Positions 17,932-26,188 of a stretch of 64,000 nucleotides of DNA are shown here, piece by piece; position 1 is the first letter of the stretch; each line of letters opens with the position of its first letter. Below the pieces are notes generated by a model. That model was not told where the DNA came from and did no database searches. It saw only the letters and a list, made by a program, of their open reading frames with translations. Origin of the DNA: JAHJQZ01 sp963667595 (GTDB taxonomy: Bacteria; Pseudomonadota; Alphaproteobacteria; Rhizobiales; Devosiaceae); NCBI GenBank assembly GCA_963667595.2, contig CAXXWD010000001.1, positions 682,001 to 746,000 of the forward strand. Reading direction: 5' to 3'. Both the position numbers and the translations under genes were made by a program.

Positions 17932-19881
17932 TTACTGCTCGAGCCACATCTGCTGGGTGACACCGAAGCCGATTCCACGGGTGATGTCGTCGGCAACCAG
18001 GCCGTCACGCATGTTGTGGAAATCGTTCTTGACGATTGCCGGCGTGGCAACCTCGCCGACCAGACCGATTTCGTAGCCTTCGTTCACGAAGGTTCCGATC
18101 AGGTCCATCATGGCCGCATCCGCGTCCTCGATGTTGGTGGCCGTGGACGCTGCGTCCCAATCGGCCCAGATCTTGCGGATCGGGTGATCGGCCGGCGGTT
18201 CGATGCCGGATTTGCCGTCGGTCTGGTACCAGACATAGTACTGATGGGCATAGCCGTCGGAGCCCATAATCATGCGCGGATCGGCCGGCACGACGGACAA
18301 ACGGTCGACGGGCGTGTACTGCATCTGGAAGTTGTTGTTGTCGCGGTCGTCGTCCCACTGGGTGCGGTCGATGATACGCGGCAGCAATTCGACACCGATG
18401 TCCTTGTAGTAATCGGCGACGACTTCGAGGATCGGCGAGGCATAGTCCTGATAAGCCTCGATGACGATCTGCAGGCGCTTGCCGTCGGGCCGCAGACGGA
18501 AACCGTCGCCGTCCTTCTCGGTCAGTCCGATGCCGTCGAGCAGCTCATTGGCCGTGTCCGGATCGTACTCGGCCCAATGGCTTTCCCACTCGGCCTTGTA
18601 GTAGGGCGAACCCGAAACCGGCGAGACAGAGCGGCCTTCGCCGAGCCCGGCAAAGCCGAGTTCGTTAACCGCATCGCGATCGATCGAGATCGACAGGGCC
18701 TGCCGGAAGTCCGAAGTCTCGAACAGGCCGCGCAGCACGTCATCGGTCATGTTGTAGTTGGGCACCAGCGACCAGACCTGCGCTTCCTTCCACTTGGCAA
18801 TGCGGTAGTTGCCCTTATTCACGTTCTCCGAGTAGAAGGTGTAGTCGTTGGCGTTGACATAGCGCATCTGCATGTCGATCTGGCCCTGCACGATCATCAG
18901 ATTGAACGCGTCGGCCGCTTCGAAAAGGCGATGCTCGATCCGGTCGATATAGGGAAGCTGGTTCCCGTCCTGATCAACGGCATAGTAGTAGGGATTGCGG
19001 ACCATGGTGACGACTTCACCGGGCGCCGGCTTCTCGATCTTCCAGGCCGTGATGACCGGCAGGTCGACATTCTGCCACCACGAGGTGATCGGGCCTTTGG
19101 ATCCCCAGAGGTCGGTCCACTTTTCGACGCCGTTCGCCTTGGCTTCGGCGGCAAGCACGTCCTCGGACGTGTAGTGGTCGTTGAAGTCCTTCAGATAATG
19201 CTTGGGGAACAGGAAGGACGGACGATCCAGGCTCGGCTCGCCGGTCGAATCCTTGGCCAGGATGGTCAGGAAATAGACATAGGGCTGAGCGAAGGTGATC
19301 TTGAAGGTGCGCGCGTCGACGACGTCGAGCTTCAGCGGCTCGCCACCCGGCGCAAAGGTCGGGTCGATGGTCGGGTTGATCGCCTTGTTCATGAAGACGT
19401 CGTCATACCAGAACTGGACGTCTTCGGTGGTGACCGGCACGCCGTCCGACCACTTGAGACCGTCGAGAAGCGTGAAGGTGAATTCGGTCGAATCGTCATT
19501 GACCGAATAGCTCTCGATATAGGCCGGCTTGAGGGTGATGTTGCCCTCTTCGTCCGGCATATATTTCAAAACGCGCTCTTCCATGAGCTTGGTCGGGCCC
19601 CAGCGGTCGCCCGGGCCCTTGTAGGCGCGATGCCAGACGCCGCCATACTGACCGACCTCAACCGCCTGAATGACGGTGGGATTGACCGGAAGACGCTCTT
19701 CGACCGGCGGCAGTTCGCCCTTGGTAACCAGATCGGCCAGCATGGGCGCTTCCTGGAAGGCGAAGGCAACGCCCGTCATGGACGCCGACATCAGCAAGGC
19801 AGTCGCCATTGTCGCAGTCAAATTACGGCCAAACGGCCGCCCGGCGTCAGCCATGCGACCTAATAGTGAAAATTTTTGCAT
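17932..19881 (-). CDS. ABC transporter substrate-binding protein, family 5 (SBP_bac_5), 649 aa
   Basis: Periplasmic receptor for the importer encoded next to it. The first ~42 residues form a long signal peptide ending around MSASMTGVAFAFQ. The family-5 fold is seen from ERLPVNPTVIQAVEVGQYGG onwards. The central blocks are typical: EGNITLKPAYIES, TFTLLDGLKWSDGVPVTTEDVQFWYDDV, RQALSISIDRDAVNELGF and ANELLDGIGLTEKDGDGF. At 649 aa it is longer than dipeptide receptors (about 530) and fits the group that binds oligosaccharides or bulky ligands. A strong AGGAGG precedes the ATG. The upstream gap carries the candidate operator at 20039-20056. Confidence 0.9.
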   Translation of the reverse strand: MQKFSLLGRMADAGRPFGRNLTATMATALLMSASMTGVAFAFQEAPMLADLVTKGELPPVEERLPVNPTVIQAVEVGQYGGVWHRAYKGPGDRWGPTKLMEERVLKYMPDEEGNITLKPAYIESYSVNDDSTEFTFTLLDGLKWSDGVPVTTEDVQFWYDDVFMNKAINPTIDPTFAPGGEPLKLDVVDARTFKITFAQPYVYFLTILAKDSTGEPSLDRPSFLFPKHYLKDFNDHYTSEDVLAAEAKANGVEKWTDLWGSKGPITSWWQNVDLPVITAWKIEKPAPGEVVTMVRNPYYYAVDQDGNQLPYIDRIEHRLFEAADAFNLMIVQGQIDMQMRYVNANDYTFYSENVNKGNYRIAKWKEAQVWSLVPNYNMTDDVLRGLFETSDFRQALSISIDRDAVNELGFAGLGEGRSVSPVSGSPYYKAEWESHWAEYDPDTANELLDGIGLTEKDGDGFRLRPDGKRLQIVIEAYQDYASPILEVVADYYKDIGVELLPRIIDRTQWDDDRDNNNFQMQYTPVDRLSVVPADPRMIMGSDGYAHQYYVWYQTDGKSGIEPPADHPIRKIWADWDAASTATNIEDADAAMMDLIGTFVNEGYEIGLVGEVATPAIVKNDFHNMRDGLVADDITRGIGFGVTQQMWLEQ

Positions 19882-20038
19882 TCAATTTCCTCCTGTCGGA
19901 CATCGAGCTCCTTGGACCGACAACTCCCAAATATCACGATCCAACCCTTGGCTCAGGGAGCATTTCTGCCGTACCCATGAGAAAAATGCAACACCAAACA
20001 CATAAAACCCACCCGGGATCGTTAACTTGACCTCGGAC

Positions 20039-20068
20039 CAAAATAAAATTTTTTGCACATTTTTATGT
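20039..20068. promoter_or_regulatory. Candidate LacI-family operator upstream of the importer operon
   Basis: CAAAAA-N6-TTTTTG (20039-20056) is an inverted repeat in a very AT-rich stretch. It is followed at 20060-20068 by ATTTTTATG, an exact half of the perfect palindrome at 24691-24708. Both lie in the gap from which the binding-protein gene must be transcribed. AT-richness makes chance matches likely, so this is only a candidate. Confidence 0.35.
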
Positions 20069-20101
20069 CACAAATGACAACTTGATGTCTTTGGAGCGGT
20101 T

Positions 20102-21151
20102 TTACCCCCGTTGCGTGGGGACCCCCGCCACGCTGTCGCGTTCGATAATGTCGCAGCCCAGCTCGAGCCGATGGGCAACCCGAACGGCTTCGGCATTGCG
20201 CGCCTGTTGCTCTAGTAGATCGAGCGCCGCCTGGCCGAACTGTTCGAGCGGAACGGAGACCGTGGTCAGCGGCGGCACATGCAGTTCGCCCAAAGCAACG
20301 CCGTCGAAGCCCATGACCGACATGTCGCCCGGCACGTCGAGCCCCGCCGTTTTCAGGGCCCTTATGGCGCCGAAGGCAAGATTGTCGGCGGCACAGAAGA
20401 TGGCCGTCGCGCCCTGCCGGTCCGGATAGATGGTCAGCCAGTTGCGGATCGCCGCCTCCCCGTGGAGCGGTTCGAACCCGTCGGCAATCAGGATGATGGC
20501 GTTGTCGCGCGGCAATCCGGCCTCGTCGAAGGCATCGTAGAAGCCGTCGAGACGCCGCCGGATCGTCTTGCGGCTGCGCCAGCTCAGATGAACGATCTTC
20601 CTGTGACCGAGCGCGATCAGGCGCTTGGTGGCCTTCTGCGCGGCGAAACGGTTCCCCGGCGTCACGCTGTCGACATGCATGTCCGGATCCTCGCCATTGA
20701 TGAGGACGGCCGGAATGCCCGACTTGCGCACGGCTTCCAGCAAGCTCGTGCGATCGTCGTTGATGACAATGATGCCGTCGACCCCGGTTTCGCGCGCGGT
20801 GCTGACCACCGCCGTCACCGAACGATCCTTGGAAAGGGCATAGGGCACCATCTTGATGCCGCGGGAATCGCAGTCGCGGGTCAGGGCGGTGAGGATGGTC
20901 CAGGACACCAGATTGACGTCGCTGTCCGGCATCGCATCCTCGGGCACGACCAACAAAATCCTGTCGAGGGCCGCGATCGAGGCCTTGGCCGTGCGACGGG
21001 CGAGATAACCGAGTTCGCGCGCCGCTTGCAGAACCCTGGCCCGCACGGCATCGGAGATCGGCGCCGTCCCGTTGAGAACGTGAGACACCGTGGAAATGGC
21101 AACGCCGGCCCGCTCGGACACGTCCTTCATGCCGACCTTTGTCTTGCTCAT
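20102..21151 (-). CDS. LacI-family transcriptional regulator
   Basis: 349 aa. The N-terminal helix-turn-helix reads MKDVSERAGVAISTVSHVLNGTAPISDAVRARV, with the hinge-helix segment LGYLARRTAK after it. The remainder is a periplasmic-binding-protein-like effector domain (IIVINDDRTS, VLINGEDPDMHVD, GLDVPGDMSVMGFDGVALGE, TVSVPLEQFG). Start at MSKTKV because GGAGG lies about eight bases upstream. Its position between the importer operon and the GH38/GH28 genes makes it the obvious local regulator, probably releasing DNA on binding a sugar breakdown product. Confidence 0.9.
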   Translation of the reverse strand: MSKTKVGMKDVSERAGVAISTVSHVLNGTAPISDAVRARVLQAARELGYLARRTAKASIAALDRILLVVPEDAMPDSDVNLVSWTILTALTRDCDSRGIKMVPYALSKDRSVTAVVSTARETGVDGIIVINDDRTSLLEAVRKSGIPAVLINGEDPDMHVDSVTPGNRFAAQKATKRLIALGHRKIVHLSWRSRKTIRRRLDGFYDAFDEAGLPRDNAIILIADGFEPLHGEAAIRNWLTIYPDRQGATAIFCAADNLAFGAIRALKTAGLDVPGDMSVMGFDGVALGELHVPPLTTVSVPLEQFGQAALDLLEQQARNAEAVRVAHRLELGCDIIERDSVAGVPTQRG

Positions 21152-21307
21152 CTCACGTCCTCCGCTCTGAATATGTCCGTGCCGGTTACTCCGCCTGAAC
21201 CGGGTCGAAACGAGACTGCAGCACACGGCTGCCTGGGATCCCGAACAAAGCCACAACAAGGGATCTGTCGTCGCCGTTCAACATAAGGATCCGGGTGATG
21301 AAACCCG

Positions 21308-24300
21308 TCATGAATGCGCGTCTTTCACCCTCAAACGCAATGTCTTGATTTCGAACGGCGCAAACTCCAGCGACACGCCCGTGTCAACAAGCGCCAGATC
21401 GCGCGGATTTTCCTCAAGCAGATCGGTTTCGCCAAGAGCAACGATCTCGGGCGCCACACACAGGCGCACCCTCTGGCGCGCCCCGCGGCGTTCCCAGAGC
21501 CTCAGGATCAGATCGTCGCCGTCTTCCGCCTTTTTGAGCGTTTCGGCGACGATGGCCGAATTGTCGAGACGAACGAGCGAACCAAGATCGCACGCCTTGT
21601 CCGGCCCGGACCCGGCGATCAGGCTCAAGGGATGGTTGAAGGCCTCGGCCTGTTCCGAAACGCTGCTTTCGGCGAGACCGTGATGGACCAGCAAACCATA
21701 GTGGAAACGGTGTTCGCCCTGATCGGCCTCGGGCCAGGGCCAGGTCGGCGACCGCAACAGCGTCAACCGCACCGTGGTGTCTCTGGCGTCGTAGCCATAT
21801 TTGCTGTCATTGACCAAGGCCACGCCGAATCCCGGCTCGCCGAGCGAGACCCAGCGTTGCATCGGGCTTTCGAAGCGCGCCTGATCCCAGCTCGTATTGG
21901 CATGGGTCGGCCGGCTGACATGGCCGAACTGGATTTCGGCGTCCGTCGCCGTTGCGACAACGGCAAGCGGGAACGTCGCTTTCACCAGCGTATTATGTTC
22001 GTGCCAGTCGATGAGCGTGTCGAAACCAATGAGAGCCGCATCGGCTTCCAACGAGACGATCTGAACAATGCGCGAGGCCTCGTAGGCCCATTCGAACCGG
22101 ATCGCGGCGCGATAGGGACCGGCTTCGACCACCTCGGCATGTCTGAGATCATCGATATCCCAGCACTGGTCCTCAAAAGTCTTGTCGATGTCCCAGGCGT
22201 CGAACTCTTCGGGACAATCGCGATAGGCCCGGATGCAATTGCCCGTTTCGCCCGGCTTCAGCACCTCGCGTCCGCTTTGCTTGTCATAAACCGAGACGAG
22301 TCGACCGCAATCGTCGAACCGAACGCTGAGATGGGCGTTTTCGAGATGCCGGGCCGACACGGTCAACCCGTCCCCGGGCGTGGCGGCCGGTCCCGGAGCA
22401 ACAGCGATGCGCCTGGCGCCCAGCGCCGGCACCGATGCGACGGGCGCCGCCTCGACCCGTTTTCCGTCGGCATGAACAAGCGTCTGGGACGGCAGACCGG
22501 CGATGGCGACGGGCATGTCCGTTTCGACTTCCACCAGCCCGGAGCGTGCCTGGCCGAAAGGATTGACGACGAGATTTTCGCTCTGCCCGGCCAGAGTGCC
22601 GGCGAGCTTTTGTCTGAGGCTTTCCGCCCCGGCAAAGAAGGTTTCGAAATCGCGATCGCTGTCGGCATAGACCTCGCCGATCGAGGAGCCGGGCAGGATG
22701 TCGTGGAACTGGTTGAGCAGGACAATATCCCACAGCCCTTGCAGTTCAGCCGCTGGACAAGCCGCCCCCGCCCGGACCGCGGCCAGGCTGGCCAGCGTTT
22801 CGAGTTCGCGCAACAGCGCTTCGGCGCGACGGTTGTTGCGTTTGACCTTGGCAACCGAGGTGAAGGTGCCGCGGTGGAATTCGAGATAGAGTTCGCCGAC
22901 CCAGACGGGGTAGGCGTCCGGCTCGTCATGCATGCGCGCGACCAGACGGTCGAGGAACGGGCCCATGAAGCCCTGGGCGACGCGCGGACAACCCGGGATG
23001 CCGCGTTCCATGCGGCGGATGTTTTCGAGCATTTCGCGCGTCGGACCGCCACCGCCATCTCCGAAACCATAGACCAGGAACAGTTCGTCATTGGTCCGTT
23101 TCTGGGCATAGCGCCGCCATGTCCCCATGACCTGACTCGGATTGAGATCGGGGCAATAGGTGGTGCCGATCGAGGTCGAATCGACCGGTTGCGTGGTGAG
23201 GAAATAGGTCGGCGCCCGCGTGCCGTCGATGCCCTGCCAGAAGAAGGTTTCGTTGGGCATGCGGTTGGTGTCGTTCCAGGAAAGCTTATGGGTCACGAAG
23301 ACCGAGAGCCCGGCGAGCTTCATGATCTGCGGCATCGCCGCCGAATAGCCGAACGTATCGGGCAGCCAGACGATGCGCGGCCTGACCCCGAATTGCTCGG
23401 AATGGAAACGCACACCCTTGAGAACCTGCCTGACCAGCGATTCTCCGCCCGTCATGTTGGCGTCGGGTTCGAGCCAGAGCGCCCCCTCGATCTCGAACTG
23501 CCCGGACGCCTGCTTTTCGCCGATACGCGCGTAGAGCTCGGGATAGTCCTTTTTCAGATAGTCGAGCAGCACCCCCTGGTTGTACATGAACCGGTATTCG
23601 GGAAACGCGTCCATCAACCCGAGCGCCGTCGCCATCGAACGCGCCATCTTCTGGCGCGTCTCCCCGACGCGCCACAGCCAGGCAACGTCGATATGGGTAT
23701 GCCCGGTTACCGTGATCAGCGGCGTGGCTTCCGTGTCGCGGGTCTCGTAAATACGCGCGGCAATGGCGCGGGCCGCCTTCATGCTGGCAGCGAGCCGTTC
23801 CGGATCGCCGGGCCTGAGATCGACCGCGTTGACCGCTTCATAGACGGTATTGACAATGAGATCGCGGCGATGATCGGTCTCGGGCAGGTGCCGTGCCACG
23901 TCGAGCGGCACTTTCAGATCGTAATAAAGCGCCTCGGCCAGGGCGTCATGCACGATCAGGTGACAGGACAGGCCCAATTGCCTGCGATCTTCGACCGTCC
24001 CCGCCTCGATCATCAGGGCGAACCGTTGGCCGGCAGGAGCCGCATCGGAAAGCAGAACCTCGGAATGATTGGCGTCGGCTCCCTGGACGATCCGCCCGTT
24101 GATCCTGACAAGGCATTGCGGATCGGACCCGCCCATATTGCGTCCGAAGGCGGCCTTGATGCCGAGATAGACCCGCTTGCCGTCGAGTGCTTCGGGAATG
24201 ACGACATCGCCGGCGAACCAGAAATAGCGTTGCGGCCGTCCCCAGACGGTGTCGCGCGTCATGCTCTGCCAGTCGGCATGCGGCCCGGTCAGCATCTCGG

Positions 24301-24427
24301 CACGGCGATCCTCCGTCGCCTCGGCAAAGACCAGCGGAATATCGCCCGGAACCGGTGTGAAAACATGGTGCCGAATTCGGTCGACCAGATGCGCGATTTT
24401 ATCGAGATCAGACAGTGTTTCCTCCAT
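21308..24427 (-). CDS. GH38 alpha-mannosidase
   Basis: 1039 aa, the normal size for bacterial cytoplasmic class II alpha-mannosidases. The N-terminal catalytic (alpha/beta)7 domain has VTGHTHIDVAWLWRVGETRQK near 250, with the zinc ligands H and D, and IVWLPDTFGYSAAMPQIM near 345, which holds the nucleophile Asp. A helical bundle and large beta-sandwich domains follow (LENAHLSVRFDDCGRLVSVYDK). No signal peptide. A mannosidase next to pectin-type enzymes suggests a mixed or glycoprotein-derived oligosaccharide. The ATG directly follows the CTAG end of a dispersed repeat; no Shine-Dalgarno precedes it, and GGAGG falls inside the first codons. Confidence 0.9.
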   Translation of the reverse strand: MEETLSDLDKIAHLVDRIRHHVFTPVPGDIPLVFAEATEDRRAEMLTGPHADWQSMTRDTVWGRPQRYFWFAGDVVIPEALDGKRVYLGIKAAFGRNMGGSDPQCLVRINGRIVQGADANHSEVLLSDAAPAGQRFALMIEAGTVEDRRQLGLSCHLIVHDALAEALYYDLKVPLDVARHLPETDHRRDLIVNTVYEAVNAVDLRPGDPERLAASMKAARAIAARIYETRDTEATPLITVTGHTHIDVAWLWRVGETRQKMARSMATALGLMDAFPEYRFMYNQGVLLDYLKKDYPELYARIGEKQASGQFEIEGALWLEPDANMTGGESLVRQVLKGVRFHSEQFGVRPRIVWLPDTFGYSAAMPQIMKLAGLSVFVTHKLSWNDTNRMPNETFFWQGIDGTRAPTYFLTTQPVDSTSIGTTYCPDLNPSQVMGTWRRYAQKRTNDELFLVYGFGDGGGGPTREMLENIRRMERGIPGCPRVAQGFMGPFLDRLVARMHDEPDAYPVWVGELYLEFHRGTFTSVAKVKRNNRRAEALLRELETLASLAAVRAGAACPAAELQGLWDIVLLNQFHDILPGSSIGEVYADSDRDFETFFAGAESLRQKLAGTLAGQSENLVVNPFGQARSGLVEVETDMPVAIAGLPSQTLVHADGKRVEAAPVASVPALGARRIAVAPGPAATPGDGLTVSARHLENAHLSVRFDDCGRLVSVYDKQSGREVLKPGETGNCIRAYRDCPEEFDAWDIDKTFEDQCWDIDDLRHAEVVEAGPYRAAIRFEWAYEASRIVQIVSLEADAALIGFDTLIDWHEHNTLVKATFPLAVVATATDAEIQFGHVSRPTHANTSWDQARFESPMQRWVSLGEPGFGVALVNDSKYGYDARDTTVRLTLLRSPTWPWPEADQGEHRFHYGLLVHHGLAESSVSEQAEAFNHPLSLIAGSGPDKACDLGSLVRLDNSAIVAETLKKAEDGDDLILRLWERRGARQRVRLCVAPEIVALGETDLLEENPRDLALVDTGVSLEFAPFEIKTLRLRVKDAHS

Positions 24428-24428
24428 C

Positions 24429-24535
24429 TAGAGCTTCGGGCGATTTAACTGCATCAAATCGCCCGGCTCTATCCTTTTGGTGTCGCATCGGGTGATGCGA
24501 AAAACCGGAGTCCACTTTTTCGCCCGATGCTCTAG
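24429..24535. repeat. Composite dispersed palindromic repeat, two modules
   Basis: Module one is AGAGCTTCGGGCGATTT..AAATCGCCCGGCTCT. Module two is GCATCGGGTGATGCGAAAAA..TTTTTCGCCCGATGC. Both fold into long hairpins, and CTAG is found at both outer ends. The same pair of modules recurs in opposite orientation at 54572-54678; module two alone recurs at 48430-48484. Confidence 0.8.
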
Positions 24536-24690
24536 TGGGGCGAAGCGTAGCGAGGATAATGAAATATTTCGCGCGACATCAATCCGGTCGCCGCCAAATC
24601 GGATATGTCGAGAGATCTAGTTTTTCTTGCAGATTTTCGCGGTTCCGTCTAGATAGCGGCGTCCAAACCGACACGAAAAATGTCGAAATC

Positions 24691-24708
24691 CATAAAAATA
24701 TTTTTATG
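24691..24708. promoter_or_regulatory. Perfect 18-bp palindrome upstream of the GH28 gene, candidate LacI-family operator
   Basis: CATAAAAATATTTTTATG is a perfect dyad 13 bases before the GH28 start codon, in the gap between divergent GH38 and GH28 genes. Perfect AT-rich dyads of this size are usual for LacI-family regulators, and such a gene is 3.5 kb away. Overlap with the ribosome-binding region suggests repression. Confidence 0.5.
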
Positions 24709-24721
24709 AGCAGAGGTGGTG

Positions 24722-26068
24722 ATGCCGCAGGTGCAGTCTATCCTTGTTCCCCAACAGGAAGATGACGCGACGATCCGGATACAGGCGGCCCTGGATCACG
24801 CTCGGGATACCCCCGTACGTGTGGTTTTGGCGCCGGGGCGACATATCTGCCGCGGGTTGCGACTTCCGTCCAACGCTGAACTCAATCTGCCCGGCGGCGC
24901 CGAGCTGCATTTCGTTCCCCAATACGAAGCTTATGCCCACACGCGGGTTTCCGTCATTGCCGAGACGAGCGACAGGGCGATGATCGTTGCGGAAGGCGCC
25001 AGGAACGTCGCGCTCACCGGCACGGGGCACATCGTGTGTTCCGGAACCGCGTTCAGCCTCGGCGACGATACGGAAATGGGGACACGCCTTCCGGCGCGTC
25101 ACCGCCCGCGTCTTCTGGTCCTCGACAGCTGCTCGGCAGTCCGCATCAATGGCATCCATGTCGAGAACTCGCCGATGTGGACGCTGCATCTCGTCAATTG
25201 CGAGGATGTCGCCATCGACAATGTCGTCATCGACAACGACCGGCGCATGCCAAATACCGATGGCATGGTCATCGATGCCTGTCGTGACGTGACGATTTCC
25301 GGGTGTTCGATCAGCACCGCCGACGATGGTATCGTGCTCAAGACCTCCATCCGGCCCGACGGTCGGATTACCGGCGCCTGCGAACGCATTCGCGTTTCAC
25401 GATCGAGTGTGTCCAGCAATTCCTGCGCCCTCAAGATCGGTACCGAATCCTTCGGATCGTTCGACGACATCTCCTTCGAGGACTGCACCATTCCCAATTC
25501 CAACCGGGCCCTGGGCATTTTCTCGCGCGATGGTGGCAATATGAATGCGATCCGTTTTGCACGCATTGGCGTCGACTGCAGGGAAACGCCCAACGGTTTC
25601 TGGGGATCGGGCGAAGCACTGACCCTGTCCGTTCTCGACCGCCGGCCGGCGGAGCGGCCCGCCGGCAAAATCACCAATGTCACGATCGAAGACGTTTCCG
25701 GACAAATGCAAGGCGCGATCAATTTTTTCGCCGAGCATCCCGGCGGCATTACCGGTGTCGCGATGGTTGGCATCCGGCTCGATCAGCAGCACGGCGCACT
25801 CGGCACCGCCCTTTCCTATGATCTCAGGCCCACCCCGGCCGATCTCGCGCCCTCCTCCAGATCAGGCGGGCGCATGAACGCCTGGCGTAAGGACGCCGAC
25901 GGAAAAATCATTGGCCTTCATCCCTATCCCGGCGGCATGCCCGGGCTTTTTGCCCACAACGTCGCCGGACTGGACCTGACGGATATCGAGATCGTCCGGC
26001 CCGATCCCCTGCCAAAAGGGTTCAATGCCGACCTGATCGTCAGGACGGGAAAACCGGCGCAGGACTGA
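24722..26068 (+). CDS. GH28 polygalacturonase-like glycoside hydrolase
   Basis: 448-aa right-handed beta-helix protein. The GH28 blocks are in order: NSPMWTLHLVNCEDVAIDNV, RRMPNTDGMVIDACRDVTI (the NTD motif), STADDGIVLKT (the catalytic Asp pair), then SSNSCALKIGTESFGSF in place of the usual G-H-G..RIK. The histidine of the third motif is therefore missing, a feature of some divergent exo-acting or rhamnogalacturonan-type GH28 proteins. No signal peptide, so the substrate is an imported oligosaccharide. AGAGG precedes the ATG; two in-frame GTG codons just upstream are alternative starts. It is divergent from the mannosidase gene. Confidence 0.85.
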   Translation: MPQVQSILVPQQEDDATIRIQAALDHARDTPVRVVLAPGRHICRGLRLPSNAELNLPGGAELHFVPQYEAYAHTRVSVIAETSDRAMIVAEGARNVALTGTGHIVCSGTAFSLGDDTEMGTRLPARHRPRLLVLDSCSAVRINGIHVENSPMWTLHLVNCEDVAIDNVVIDNDRRMPNTDGMVIDACRDVTISGCSISTADDGIVLKTSIRPDGRITGACERIRVSRSSVSSNSCALKIGTESFGSFDDISFEDCTIPNSNRALGIFSRDGGNMNAIRFARIGVDCRETPNGFWGSGEALTLSVLDRRPAERPAGKITNVTIEDVSGQMQGAINFFAEHPGGITGVAMVGIRLDQQHGALGTALSYDLRPTPADLAPSSRSGGRMNAWRKDADGKIIGLHPYPGGMPGLFAHNVAGLDLTDIEIVRPDPLPKGFNADLIVRTGKPAQD

Positions 26069-26113
26069 TCCTGGCGCCTTTCAAGTCTTGATCGCGGCAT
26101 TGCCACGTGCCCA

Positions 26114-26134
26114 CCCTCCCCTTGACGGGGAGGG
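26114..26134. terminator. Hairpin between convergent GH28 and iolG genes
   Basis: CCCTCCCC-TTGAC-GGGGAGGG forms a perfect eight-base stem with a five-base loop between the two converging genes. It has no T-run, and it looks like a common dispersed GC-rich palindrome that may end both transcripts. Confidence 0.5.
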
Positions 26135-26188
26135 ATGGGGTGGGGTGGAGCATCAAACGCCCGCACCCCGATAAAAAGCCAACCTGCG

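Noticed and set aside
17785..19863. Plus-strand open frame of 692 codons opposite the substrate-binding protein gene
   Set aside because: Mirror frame of a clear family-5 binding protein; repetitive Val/Gly/Asp/Arg composition, no ribosome-binding site.
21314..24448. Plus-strand open frame of 1044 codons opposite GH38
   Set aside because: Shadow of a gene with all GH38 motifs.
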